A stretch of 64,000 nucleotides of DNA from UMGS1649 sp045534225 (GTDB lineage: Bacteria > Bacillota > Clostridia > TANB77 > CAG-465). The translations under genes were made by a program, and so were the position numbers. Location: the NCBI GenBank assembly GCA_045534225.1, contig JAZSJJ010000004.1:60947-124946 (forward strand). The letters run 5' to 3'. Of this stretch, positions 52,334 through 61,078 are shown piece after piece. The notes below the pieces were generated by a model, which made no database searches, was not told the DNA's origin, and was given only the letters and a program-made list of their open reading frames with translations. Position 1 is the first letter of the stretch; the number at the start of each line of letters is the position of its first letter.

Positions 52334-52894
52334 TTATTCTGCCCACAAACCAATTTTATTTTCTCTTGCTTCTTTTTGTAGTTCTGTAAAATCTTCTACA
52401 TATTTTACATTAGGCGGATATGTTGCAACTTTAGCATATCCTATTTCTAATAAATGTTTATTATACATTTCTCCATCTATATATACATATGCAAGAAGTC
52501 TTCCATACTTGTCTCTTTCCTGCACATCAAATTCTAATTTTACTGTTTTTCCATTTAATTTAGATTTTGTATAGTCTGATGTCATTACACCCTCTTTAGT
52601 ATTTTTACTTTTATCTGCATGTACACTTTCAGGTGTATCTACTCCTATTAGTCTTACCTTTTCATCTTTACCATTAAAATCTACAACAAAAGTATCTCCA
52701 TCAACAACTCTAACTACTTTGTATTCGTTTAATCCATTAACATCTGTATATGCATTACTTTCTACAAGAGTTGCATTACCACCGTCTAGATACTTCTCTA
52801 AATCTATATATCCTGTTTCATCTAGCACTACTAATACTAATGCTAGAATACCTGTTATTATTCCACCTATTATTTTTTTATCTTTCTTTTTCAT
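52334..52894 (-). CDS. thermonuclease family (SNase-fold) nuclease, exported
   Basis: 186 residues: membrane/signal helix (about 7-25), then an SNase OB fold (about 55-185). Active-site counterparts are VRVVDGDTFVV (Asp), KVRLIGVDTPES (Arg and Asp/Glu) and QERDKYGRLLAYVY (Arg). Staphylococcal nuclease cleaves DNA and RNA with Ca. Extracytoplasmic, anchored or released; role in nutrient scavenging or DNA handling is inferred. Confidence 0.9.
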   Translation of the reverse strand: MKKKDKKIIGGIITGILALVLVVLDETGYIDLEKYLDGGNATLVESNAYTDVNGLNEYKVVRVVDGDTFVVDFNGKDEKVRLIGVDTPESVHADKSKNTKEGVMTSDYTKSKLNGKTVKLEFDVQERDKYGRLLAYVYIDGEMYNKHLLEIGYAKVATYPPNVKYVEDFTELQKEARENKIGLWAE

Positions 52895-52930
52895 TTGTTT
52901 TACCCCTCATACAAATGGTATCACAAAGCA

Positions 52931-53536
52931 TTAAGCATTGCAATTTAAGTGTTTCTTTTTGCTTAATTTAACATTGTTCTTTTCCATTTGTTTTAACTCT
53001 TTTTCGCTATATTTTACTCTATATCTGTAATCTCTTAAAAGTCCTTTATATATACTCTTATGCGGAAGCATCAAGAAATGTTCTGGTTTTATTATTTCTG
53101 GTAAACCGTCTGCAATTCCCGCTTCTTTTAATACATATTTTAAGAATTCTGCGCAGTACAAATAATTTTCTTTTGCTATTCTTTTATTTATACTTACCGC
53201 AAACAACCCTGCTATATTAAATTTATATTTTTCTTTTTCCGCTTCCATTTTTAATATAACTTGTTCTAATTTTGCATATTGTTCATCTGTTACTCTAACT
53301 CTTAAAACTTGACAAGTTGTATTTCTAAATCTATAGAACGTTCCTTTGTGTATATATTCATGTACAAATCCACCTACATATGGATTGTATGGATTAAGTC
53401 TACCAAAGCTGTACATTCTTTCTAATTCTTTATCTAACGCTATAGATACATGCCCATATTCTTTCTTTGTATATACTTTTACAATTTGAGACAATGCTGA
53501 GCCTGTCATAGTTAATACTATATATATGCTTCTCAT
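52931..53536 (-). CDS. permuted papain-like (YiiX/NlpC-type) cysteine hydrolase
   Basis: 201 residues, no signal peptide. The permuted papain order is visible: His29 in YGHVSIALD first, Cys128 in YLYCAEFLKYVL later. Arg- and Tyr-rich, with a basic C-terminal tail ending KLSKKKHLNCNA. Members act on amide or ester bonds in lipids, peptides or cell wall. It has an unusual promoter whose -35 is inside the upstream terminator. Substrate unknown. Confidence 0.75.
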   Translation of the reverse strand: MRSIYIVLTMTGSALSQIVKVYTKKEYGHVSIALDKELERMYSFGRLNPYNPYVGGFVHEYIHKGTFYRFRNTTCQVLRVRVTDEQYAKLEQVILKMEAEKEKYKFNIAGLFAVSINKRIAKENYLYCAEFLKYVLKEAGIADGLPEIIKPEHFLMLPHKSIYKGLLRDYRYRVKYSEKELKQMEKNNVKLSKKKHLNCNA

Positions 53537-53563
53537 ATTTCCACTCTTTTCTTAAGTATGTAT

Positions 53564-53592
53564 ATTATACACGAAAAAAAGCGAGATTTCAA
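53564..53592 (-). promoter_or_regulatory. sigma-A promoter overlapping a terminator
   Basis: TTGAAA, 17-base spacer, TATAAT on the minus strand; the -35 (53587-53592) lies in the loop and stem edge of the upstream gene's terminator hairpin. Confidence 0.7.
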
Positions 53593-53601
53593 CAATCTCG
53601 C
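53574..53601 (-). terminator. terminator after the 112-residue gene
   Basis: Eight-bp GC-containing stem (53581-53588 with 53594-53601), five-base loop, seven-T run on the minus strand. Confidence 0.82.
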
Positions 53602-53622
53602 CTTGTTATATTATTCACTTCA

Positions 53623-53961
53623 TTAAAATTTTATTACACTAGAAAAAATCCAAATTAATGCTAAACCTACTATTAGTTCTAAAAGCATAGCACCCATAAA
53701 TAGCCATGGGATAAATAATATAACCCACAATTTACAAAACTCAGTTTTAATATCCTTAACTTTTGCTATTATACTTAACACAATAACAAGTGCTCCATAT
53801 GGAATTATACTTAGTATTGTGCATACTGGGAAACCACCTTCTGTAACACCATGCCACATTATATAGTCTCCTATCATTCCTAGCATTGGTATTACAAACG
53901 ATGCTATCACAAAAATTTTATCTAATATGTGTATTTTTTTCTTTTTTGCTTCTTGTTCCAT
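53623..53961 (-). CDS. hypothetical three- to four-helix membrane protein
   Basis: 112 residues, Lys-rich start, then hydrophobic helices covering about 13-32, 45-62 and 75-110. Follows the iron alcohol dehydrogenase gene by 12 bases with a GGAAAG site, so it is on that transcript. No family recognised. Confidence 0.68.
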   Translation of the reverse strand: MEQEAKKKKIHILDKIFVIASFVIPMLGMIGDYIMWHGVTEGGFPVCTILSIIPYGALVIVLSIIAKVKDIKTEFCKLWVILFIPWLFMGAMLLELIVGLALIWIFSSVIKF

Positions 53962-53973
53962 TTTCTTTCCTTA

Positions 53974-55128
53974 TTACATAGCTTCTCTATATAATTTGAT
54001 AAAGTCTTCTTTAGTAACTTCTCTTGGGTTACCTGGCATACATGGATCTGCCATTGCTTTTTCAGCTAGCATATCTAAATCTTCTTCTTTGCATCCAGTA
54101 TCTTTAACTGTTGTAGTTATTCCAACTGTTCTAGAAAGTTCTTCTATCTTTCCTACGAATACTTCAACTGCTTGTTCATCAGTAAAGCTTAATGCTCCTA
54201 TTACGCCAAGACCAGCTAGTATTTCTTTAAATCTATCTGCGCATACAGCTCCGTTATATCTCATAACTGTTGGAAGTAATATTGTATTAGCTAGACCATG
54301 TGGTGTGTCATATACAGCACCTAATTGGTGAGCCATTGAGTGAACTATTCCTAGTCCAACATTTGAGAATCCCATACCAGCTATGTATTGAGCAAGAGCC
54401 ATTTTTTCTACAGCTTTTGGATCTTTTTCATTTACAGCTGCTGGTAAATATTTAAATATTAATTTAATAGCTTGCATGTGGAACATGTCAGACATAGTAT
54501 TGTGTCCTTTAGTAATGTATCCTTCAACTGCGTGTGTTAATGCATCCATACCTGTTGATGCTGCTATAGATTTTGGAAGTGTTTCCATAAGTTCAGAGTC
54601 TACTATTGCAAGAAGTGGTATATCGTTAGGATCAACGCAAACCATTTTAACTTCCCTGTCTTCGTCAGTTATTACATAGTTAATTGTAACTTCTGCTGCA
54701 GTACCATGAGTTGTTGGAAGTGCAACCATTGCCATTCCTCTATTTTTAGTATTAGATACTCCTTCTAGAGATACAACATCTGCTCTATCTGGGTTAGTCA
54801 TTATTATTGAAATACCCTTAGCTGTATCCATTACAGATCCCCCACCTACTGCAACTATTACATCTGCACCTGATGCTTTGCATGCCGCAACACCATCTTG
54901 TACATTTTTAACAGTTGGGTTTGGTTTAATGTCTGCATAAGTATCATAAGGGATACCTGCTGCATCTAATACAGCACTAACTTTAGTAGCAACACCACAA
55001 TCTAAAAGAGTTTTGTCTGTTACAAATAATACTTTTTTGTATCCTCTATTAGTTATTTCGCTTGCTAGTACTTCTCTTGAACCTCTACCAAAATGTGAAG
55101 TTTCATTTAAAACAAATCTTTCTGACAT
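53974..55128 (-). CDS. iron-containing alcohol dehydrogenase (1,3-propanediol/lactaldehyde type)
   Basis: 384 residues, NAD(P)H-dependent group III alcohol dehydrogenase. GGGSVMDTAKG (NAD loop, about 96-106), the Fe site residues in DALTHAVEGY and GIVHSMAHQLGAVYDTPHGLAN (three His). Typical length. Exact substrate (butanol, propanediol, lactaldehyde) cannot be told. Separated from the kinase gene by 67 bases containing a perfect 12-bp palindrome. Confidence 0.93.
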   Translation of the reverse strand: MSERFVLNETSHFGRGSREVLASEITNRGYKKVLFVTDKTLLDCGVATKVSAVLDAAGIPYDTYADIKPNPTVKNVQDGVAACKASGADVIVAVGGGSVMDTAKGISIIMTNPDRADVVSLEGVSNTKNRGMAMVALPTTHGTAAEVTINYVITDEDREVKMVCVDPNDIPLLAIVDSELMETLPKSIAASTGMDALTHAVEGYITKGHNTMSDMFHMQAIKLIFKYLPAAVNEKDPKAVEKMALAQYIAGMGFSNVGLGIVHSMAHQLGAVYDTPHGLANTILLPTVMRYNGAVCADRFKEILAGLGVIGALSFTDEQAVEVFVGKIEELSRTVGITTTVKDTGCKEEDLDMLAEKAMADPCMPGNPREVTKEDFIKLYREAM

Positions 55129-55168
55129 ATCTTATTCCTCCTTATTTACATCAAAAATATATAATAAC

Positions 55169-55180
55169 GTACCTAGGTAC
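55169..55180. promoter_or_regulatory. perfect 12-bp palindrome before the iron alcohol dehydrogenase gene
   Basis: GTACCTAGGTAC in an otherwise AT-rich gap, 41 bases upstream of the ATG; possible regulator-binding site. Confidence 0.35.
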
Positions 55181-55195
55181 AATTATCCAAAATTA

Positions 55196-55957
55196 TTACT
55201 GAAAATCTACTACGTTTATCCAGCGTCTTAAGAATTCTTGTTCTTCAGGAATTCCTTTAGTAAGCTGAGTTGCTGCAACTATTGGAATCCATCTTCTAAT
55301 ATGTGCCTTTTCTATTCCACTTTTTTCCGCAAACAAATCTAAGTATTTGTCTGCTAATTCCTCTTTACCTTGTATTGAGAATAACAAAAATGTTCTTGCA
55401 GCATCACCTGATGCATTACCTTGAGTCGCATGCGACCAATCTAGTACATATGCATCACCTTTTTCGGTGATTATTATATTACTTGGATTGAAGTCTCCAT
55501 GGCAAAGTTTAGCATGGTTTTTCATACCTTCTAATCTTTGTTCTAGTTCATATTTTGTTGCATCATCTATAAGATTAGTATCTTTTAGTTTATTTCTAAA
55601 CTTGTCCTTCATTCTGCTAAGCAAAGGAACTCTTTTAGATAATACACTTAATTGAAGATTTACAAATATATCTAGGTAATTATCCATTTTTTCTGGATGC
55701 TTATCCATAAGTTCAGCTAGCGTAGTACCTGAAACGTATTCAGATACTAGTGCCCAACCTTCTTTTATTTTTGTAACTTCCAATAGTTTTGGAATATTTA
55801 AGTCTGTAGCTTCTTCTACACGCGCTTGATTTAACGCTTCGTTTAATATATTAGATTTAGGATGTTTCTTTTCGAATAATTTTATTACTCTATCCCCATC
55901 TTTATATATTGTTTTGTTTTTTCTTTCAGCTAACACCTTTACAACTTTTACTGCCAT
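55196..55957 (-). CDS. aminoglycoside-phosphotransferase-fold kinase
   Basis: 253 residues with the kinase-like fold. Catalytic loop H153-G-D155-F-N-P-S-N160 and metal Asp in D173-W174. The N-terminal ATP lobe has YKDGDRVIKLFE with the conserved Lys. Members phosphorylate small alcohols, amino sugars or act as choline/fructosamine kinases; no resistance role is implied. The ATG overlaps the adhE stop (TAATG), so it is translationally coupled to a bifunctional alcohol dehydrogenase, an unexpected partner. Confidence 0.82.
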   Translation of the reverse strand: MAVKVVKVLAERKNKTIYKDGDRVIKLFEKKHPKSNILNEALNQARVEEATDLNIPKLLEVTKIKEGWALVSEYVSGTTLAELMDKHPEKMDNYLDIFVNLQLSVLSKRVPLLSRMKDKFRNKLKDTNLIDDATKYELEQRLEGMKNHAKLCHGDFNPSNIIITEKGDAYVLDWSHATQGNASGDAARTFLLFSIQGKEELADKYLDLFAEKSGIEKAHIRRWIPIVAATQLTKGIPEEQEFLRRWINVVDFQ

Positions 55958-58551
55958 TATTCTTTACCTCCATAATATGCGTTTAAGTACATTTCTTTTA
56001 TTTCGCTCATTAATGGATATCTTGGGTTTGCTCCAGTACATTGATCATCAAAAGCTTGTTCTGTCATTTCATCAAGTCTAGCTAGGAAGTCTTTTTCATC
56101 TATGCCATAATCTTTTATTGTTTTCTTTATGCCAACTTTTTCTTTTAAGTCGTTAACTGCTTTTATTAAGTTTTCTAGTTTTTCTTCATTTGTTTTTCCA
56201 CCAAGGCCTAATGCGTCTGAAACTTTAGCATATTTTTCTAATGTTTTTGGATGGTCATATTGTGGGAACGTTCCCATTTTAGGTGGTGCATCCACACTAT
56301 TAAATCTTAATACATGTTCTATCATTAAAGCATTTGCTACACCATGTGGTAAATGATGGAATGAACCTAATTTGTGTGCCATTGAGTGACATACTCCAAG
56401 GAATGCATTTGCAAATGCCATACCAGCCATTGTTGCTGCATTAGCCATTTTCTCACGTGCTTCTGGATCGTTTGGTCCGTTATCATAAGCACGAGGTAAA
56501 TATGCAAATATATTTTTTAAGCTTTCTATAGCTAAACCATCTGTATATTCTGTAGCCATCATTGATGCTAATGCTTCAAGGTCGTGTGTTACTGCATCTA
56601 TTCCTGATGCTGATGTAAGACCTTTAGGTGCATTCATCATCATATCTGCATCTACTATTGCCATCTTAGGCATAAGTTCGTAATCTGCTAATGGATATTT
56701 AGTTCCAGTCTTTTCATCTGTTATAACAGCAAATGGTGTTACTTCTGAACCTGTACCTGCTGTTGTAGGTACTGCAATAAAGTATGCTTTTTCACCCATT
56801 TTAGGGAAAGTGTATACTCTTTTACGTATATCCATAAATCTCATAGCCATATCCATAAAGTCTACCTCTGGATGTTCATACATTACCCACATAATTTTAG
56901 CAGCATCCATTGCGCTACCACCACCGATTGCTATAATACAATCTGGGTTAAATGCTCTAATTTGTTCTGTTCCTTTTACTGCACATTCCAAAGTTGGATC
57001 TGGTTCTACATCAAAGAATGATGCGTGCGCTATTTTTAATTCATCTAATTTATCTGTTACTGGTTTTGTATAACCATTTTCATACAAAAATTTATCTGTA
57101 ACAATAAATACTCTCTTTTTATTTAAAACTGTACCTAGTTCATCTAGTGCAACTGGTAAACAGCCTTTTTTAATATATACTTTTTCTGGTGCTCTAAACC
57201 AAAGCATGTTTTCTCTCCTTTCAGCAACTGTTTTTACATTTAACAAGTGCTTTATTCCTACGTTTTCTGAAACTGAGTTTCCTCCCCATGATCCACAACC
57301 AAGTGTAAGTGATGGAGTTAACTTAAAGTTGTATATGTCTCCTATACCGCCTTGTGCTGCTGGAGTATTTATTAATACTCTGCATGTTTTCATTGAGTTG
57401 TAGAACTGTTCTATTTTTTCTTGCTCAGTAAGTGTATTTATGTATAATGATGATGTATGTCCAAGACCACCATCTTCTACTAATACTTTTGCTTTACTAA
57501 TAGCTTCCTTAAAGTTCTTTGCTTTATACATTGCAAGAACTGGAGATAACTTTTCGTGAGCAAATTCTTCGTCTAGGTTTACGTTTTCTACTTCACCTAT
57601 TAGCACTCTTGTATTTTCTGGTACTGATACTCCTGAAAGTTCTGCAATTCTATATGCACTTTGTCCAACTATCTTTGCGTTTAGTGCTCCATTTATTATT
57701 ATTGTTTTTCTAACTTTTTCTGTTTCATCTTCGTCAAGTATGTAACATCCACGTTTTACAAATTCTGCTTTTACATCATCATATATCTTGTTATCTACTA
57801 TTACAGATTGTTCTGATGCACATATCATACCATTATCAAAAGTTTTTGAGTGGATGATAGAGTTTACTGCTAAAACTATATCTGCAGATACATCAATTAT
57901 TGCTGGTGTATTTCCTGCTCCTACTCCAAGTGCTGGTTTACCACTAGAGTATGCAGATTTAACCATACCTGGTCCACCTGTTGCAAGTATTGTATCTACT
58001 GAATGCATTAATGTATTTGTAAGCTCTAATGATGGTACATCTATCCAAGAGATTATTCCTTTTGGTGCACCAGCTTTAACTGCTGCTTCTAGAACTATTC
58101 TTGCTGCTTCTATAGTAGAATTCTTTGCTCTAGGGTGTGGACTTATTATTATTCCATTTCTTGTTTTAAGAGCTATTAATGTCTTAAATATTGCTGTAGA
58201 AGTAGGGTTTGTTGTTGGTATAACCGCACCAATTATTCCTATTGGTTCTAATACTTTCTTTATACCAAAAGCTTTATCTTCTTCTACAACACCACACGTT
58301 TTTGTATCTCTATATTTGTTATATATATATTCTGCAGCATAATGGTTCTTAATTACTTTATCTTCTACAAGCCCCATTCCTGTTTCTTCTACTGCCATTT
58401 TTGCAAGTGGTATTCTTGCACTGTTTGCTGCAATAGCTGCTGCTTTAAATATTTCATCTACTTGTTCTTGGCTAAACTTTGCAAATTCTTCTTGCGCTTT
58501 TCTTGTACTAGCAATTGCTTTTTCTAATTTTTCTACGCTATCTACTACCAT
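55957..58551 (-). CDS. adhE: bifunctional acetaldehyde-CoA/alcohol dehydrogenase
   Basis: Reduces acetyl-CoA to ethanol in two NADH steps; forms spirosomes in relatives. 864 residues: aldehyde dehydrogenase domain (about 1-440) with catalytic Cys244 in NGMICASEQS, linker, and Fe-alcohol dehydrogenase domain (about 455-860) with GGGSAMDAAK and the three-His site in HSMAHKLGSFHHLPHG. Central to redox balance in a fermenter. Candidate promoter at 58618-58645. First gene of a unit with the kinase. Confidence 0.96.
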   Translation of the reverse strand: MVVDSVEKLEKAIASTRKAQEEFAKFSQEQVDEIFKAAAIAANSARIPLAKMAVEETGMGLVEDKVIKNHYAAEYIYNKYRDTKTCGVVEEDKAFGIKKVLEPIGIIGAVIPTTNPTSTAIFKTLIALKTRNGIIISPHPRAKNSTIEAARIVLEAAVKAGAPKGIISWIDVPSLELTNTLMHSVDTILATGGPGMVKSAYSSGKPALGVGAGNTPAIIDVSADIVLAVNSIIHSKTFDNGMICASEQSVIVDNKIYDDVKAEFVKRGCYILDEDETEKVRKTIIINGALNAKIVGQSAYRIAELSGVSVPENTRVLIGEVENVNLDEEFAHEKLSPVLAMYKAKNFKEAISKAKVLVEDGGLGHTSSLYINTLTEQEKIEQFYNSMKTCRVLINTPAAQGGIGDIYNFKLTPSLTLGCGSWGGNSVSENVGIKHLLNVKTVAERRENMLWFRAPEKVYIKKGCLPVALDELGTVLNKKRVFIVTDKFLYENGYTKPVTDKLDELKIAHASFFDVEPDPTLECAVKGTEQIRAFNPDCIIAIGGGSAMDAAKIMWVMYEHPEVDFMDMAMRFMDIRKRVYTFPKMGEKAYFIAVPTTAGTGSEVTPFAVITDEKTGTKYPLADYELMPKMAIVDADMMMNAPKGLTSASGIDAVTHDLEALASMMATEYTDGLAIESLKNIFAYLPRAYDNGPNDPEAREKMANAATMAGMAFANAFLGVCHSMAHKLGSFHHLPHGVANALMIEHVLRFNSVDAPPKMGTFPQYDHPKTLEKYAKVSDALGLGGKTNEEKLENLIKAVNDLKEKVGIKKTIKDYGIDEKDFLARLDEMTEQAFDDQCTGANPRYPLMSEIKEMYLNAYYGGKE

Positions 58552-58617
58552 ATGAGTTTTCTCCTTGTGTTATATCTTATGTATAAATATATATTTTTGC
58601 CTCTTAATAACAAAATC

Positions 58618-58645
58618 ATAGTATCACATAAGTAGATTTTTGTAA
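58618..58645 (-). promoter_or_regulatory. candidate promoter of adhE
   Basis: TTACAA, 16-base spacer, TACTAT with TGA extension on the minus strand; leader about 60 bases. No clear Rex operator. Confidence 0.5.
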
Positions 58646-58695
58646 ATAGCATTTAAGCCACATATTTTATACATTTTATAGCCAATTTAACAAGC

Positions 58696-58731
58696 AAAAG
58701 AGAGCAATACTTTTAAGTATTACTCTCTTTA
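58696..58731 (-). terminator. terminator after the 83-residue gene
   Basis: Sixteen-position stem with one mismatch (58697-58712 with 58715-58730); TTTT on the minus strand. Confidence 0.72.
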
Positions 58732-58739
58732 TTTGAAGC

Positions 58740-58991
58740 TTAAAGTCCTTCCAGCTCCTTCTTGATTTGAGCCATCCGTGTTTTCATGTATTCACGAATT
58801 CCCTCGAATGCCTGCGAACCAAGCTTCGTGGTCACCTCTTTAAGCACCTTGTTGTTATGGTTATAAAAGGTGGAACACTTGAGGAAAATCTGAGCATCCG
58901 GATTTGTAAGGATATCCAAAGCTTCTTCAAGCTCATGGTACTCGTTTAGGAGTTTTCTTCCTTTCTTCATTGCTTCATCGTTTGTCTTCAT
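58740..58991 (-). CDS. unknown 83-residue helical protein, foreign codon use
   Basis: 83 residues, soluble and helical, charged. AAGGAG site before the ATG; 14 bases after the 116-residue gene. Codons such as AAG, GAG, CTT, CTG, ATC, TAC and CGG are common, unlike nearby genes which favour AAA, GAA, TTA, ATA and AGA. No family recognised. With its neighbour it forms a two-gene unit with a strong promoter; the pair looks horizontally acquired. A partner role is likely but untested. Confidence 0.7.
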   Translation of the reverse strand: MKTNDEAMKKGRKLLNEYHELEEALDILTNPDAQIFLKCSTFYNHNNKVLKEVTTKLGSQAFEGIREYMKTRMAQIKKELEGL

Positions 58992-59005
58992 TTTTTATCT
59001 CCTTA

Positions 59006-59356
59006 TTATTTATATTTTTCTACAAATTGGGTGAATTGGTCCAACCTATACAAATTGTACAAACTTGTGTAGACTTCCGGGGTATCCCAACAGGCAGCTG
59101 TCTTATCGAAAATATCATAGAGGAATATCCGTACTGCTCCATCATTGTAGATTTGGATGCGCACAGCATTCTTAAGATTGCAAAGCATAAAGTGACATAC
59201 ATCACTATATGTTGCCTTGTCTGATATATTGACGTACACGCTGCCGGTTGCATTTTTGGTAGTTTGTTCTGCCAGATACTTTTCCAAAGCGTCTTTTGGA
59301 ATCTGTTTCTTTTTTCCGTTCCACCATACTTCGAACTTCTCGTTAAGCCAAAACAT
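59006..59356 (-). CDS. unknown 116-residue protein, foreign codon use
   Basis: 116 residues, Trp/Tyr/Phe-rich (FWLNEKFEVWWNGKKK start), with a beta-strand-like middle (GSVYVNISD, VRIQIYNDGAVRIFLYD) and a helical end. Four Cys without zinc-ribbon spacing. Same GC-richer codon use as the gene after it. GAAGGAG site at good spacing; promoter 59419-59447. Family not recognised. Size and layout recall a toxin-antitoxin or small defence pair, but no motif supports that. Confidence 0.7.
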   Translation of the reverse strand: MFWLNEKFEVWWNGKKKQIPKDALEKYLAEQTTKNATGSVYVNISDKATYSDVCHFMLCNLKNAVRIQIYNDGAVRIFLYDIFDKTAACWDTPEVYTSLYNLYRLDQFTQFVEKYK

Positions 59357-59418
59357 AATTATTCTCCTTCGTTCTATTGTTTAATTAAACTAAAGTCAAC
59401 CATTTAATTGACATAAAA

Positions 59419-59447
59419 ATTATACCACAGAAAACAAAAAGTTACAA
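59419..59447 (-). promoter_or_regulatory. sigma-A promoter built onto a terminator
   Basis: TTGTAA, 17-base spacer, TATAAT with TGG extension; the -35 is the end of the terminator stem of the XRE gene. Confidence 0.78.
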
Positions 59448-59467
59448 CTACAAATTGTAATTGTAAC
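59436..59467 (-). terminator. terminator after the XRE membrane regulator gene
   Basis: Thirteen-bp stem with one G-U pair (59441-59453 with 59455-59467), minimal loop, TTTTT on the minus strand. Confidence 0.75.
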
Positions 59468-59487
59468 CTTTATTCTCTGTCTATTTA

Positions 59488-61017
59488 TTAATCTGCCGTT
59501 TCATATTGTCTAATAGTATCTCTTAAATTATTTATTTCTTCTTTTTGTTCATCTATTGTATTTTGTAAACGTTCTATTTTATCTCTTAAGTTTTCATTTT
59601 CGTTTATTTGTCTTTGAATTTCATATTCATTAGATATTCTTTTATCATTGTTCTCTTGAATTTTTTCTATGTTTTCTTTAGACGCATAAATGTATACTTC
59701 TGCCACATAAGGATAATCTTTTATTTGCTTGTTATTTATATCTTTTATTATTTGTTTTATTAAATCTATTGTTTTTAGTTCATCACTACCACAATATATT
59801 TCAATTCCATGATTTAAATCATGGACATAGCATTTAGCGTATTTAGTGTAATTTACCACTATTTTAACATCTTTTATATCCGTTTCAATATATCTGTATG
59901 CACAGTTATATGTATTAAAAGCAAAATCTTCTTTCATTTTATATACATACTCATCAGACATAGTAAATGTATTATCATTGTTTTCTATAACTTCAAAATT
60001 TGCAAATCCTATTAGTATTAATCCTATGCTTATTCCCATTATTACAAGTGAAGCTAAAAATGTTAAGCCAACTCTAGTCTTATTAAATTTCCTATTTACA
60101 ATAAAATCATAAAGTATTTCTAATATTACAAAGTTACCTATAAGTAGTGCCGCTATTAGAAGTACCGCTCCTACAAATAACATACCAGTCTTTATGAACA
60201 ACATACTTAGTACTAGAAGTGTACATAGTGATACAAATGTAAATACAAATAGCAAACCCAAGCAAATCACTACAAACTTTATAAAAGATAATACTATGTT
60301 GAATAGTCCATTTAAGAATTTAGAACTTGAATGATTTGGATCACGAATTATTACCTTTTCTTTTTTCTTTTCTATAAAGATTTTCTTTTTATCTGTATTT
60401 TCGCTTTCTGCTTTATCTTGTTTTTCTCCCTTGTTATCTCCTGCTTCTTCTACGTTTTCTTTTACTATTTCGTAATAGTCTAAATATCTAACCTTAAATA
60501 TATGTAGCAAAACTGTAGTTCCAGCAATTATTGAAAAGACAATATATATTGCTTCTAATATATTTCTTAATCCATAATAATAGAAGTCTCTAAAAATAGT
60601 TCCAAAAACATTGTTAGCTATATAATCTCCTACTGCTCCTATTAATAAAAATACTAAGAATATTAAACAGAACATAAAACATTCTTCTATAATACATTTT
60701 AACTTTTGCTTCCACTTCATACTACTAAACATATCTATAGTTTTAGTTATAAAATTAAAGAAGTCTTTTGCATATTTGTTTACTACGCTTTTGGATTCTT
60801 TTGTTTCCTCCACTATTTTTACGTTTTCGTTCATTAGCTCATCTATATTGTAATTAAATAATTTGCATATAAGAAGAACTTTATCCATTTCAGGATAACT
60901 TTGCCCAGATTCCCATTTAGAAACTGCTTGTCTAGATACTCCAAGTTTTTCTGCTAGTTGTTCTTGAGATAAGTTATTATCTCTTCTAATTATTTTTAAG
61001 TTTTCAGATAATTTCAT
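59488..61017 (-). CDS. XRE-family regulator with membrane domain and coiled coil
   Basis: 509 residues. N-terminal HTH_3 domain (1-65; LSQEQLAEKLGVSRQAVSKWESGQ motif), a linker, membrane helices (about 105-180 in two to three passes, and about 240-340 in three passes), a hydrophilic domain (about 345-450) and a C-terminal coiled coil (about 455-505). A DNA-binding domain fused to membrane segments suggests transmembrane signalling. Three AGTTG repeats near its promoter may be its own sites. Target genes unknown. Confidence 0.82.
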   Translation of the reverse strand: MKLSENLKIIRRDNNLSQEQLAEKLGVSRQAVSKWESGQSYPEMDKVLLICKLFNYNIDELMNENVKIVEETKESKSVVNKYAKDFFNFITKTIDMFSSMKWKQKLKCIIEECFMFCLIFLVFLLIGAVGDYIANNVFGTIFRDFYYYGLRNILEAIYIVFSIIAGTTVLLHIFKVRYLDYYEIVKENVEEAGDNKGEKQDKAESENTDKKKIFIEKKKEKVIIRDPNHSSSKFLNGLFNIVLSFIKFVVICLGLLFVFTFVSLCTLLVLSMLFIKTGMLFVGAVLLIAALLIGNFVILEILYDFIVNRKFNKTRVGLTFLASLVIMGISIGLILIGFANFEVIENNDNTFTMSDEYVYKMKEDFAFNTYNCAYRYIETDIKDVKIVVNYTKYAKCYVHDLNHGIEIYCGSDELKTIDLIKQIIKDINNKQIKDYPYVAEVYIYASKENIEKIQENNDKRISNEYEIQRQINENENLRDKIERLQNTIDEQKEEINNLRDTIRQYETAD

Positions 61018-61049
61018 ATATCTTTTTCCTCCTCTCTTACTGCAAATTA

Positions 61050-61078
61050 TATATAATCAACCAGTTGCACTCTACCAA
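61050..61078 (-). promoter_or_regulatory. promoter of the XRE membrane regulator gene
   Basis: TTGGTA, 17-base spacer, TATATA on the minus strand. Confidence 0.5.

Noticed and set aside
58560..58680. Rex operator at adhE
   Set aside because: TTGTTAA half sites occur but no matching second half at the right distance.
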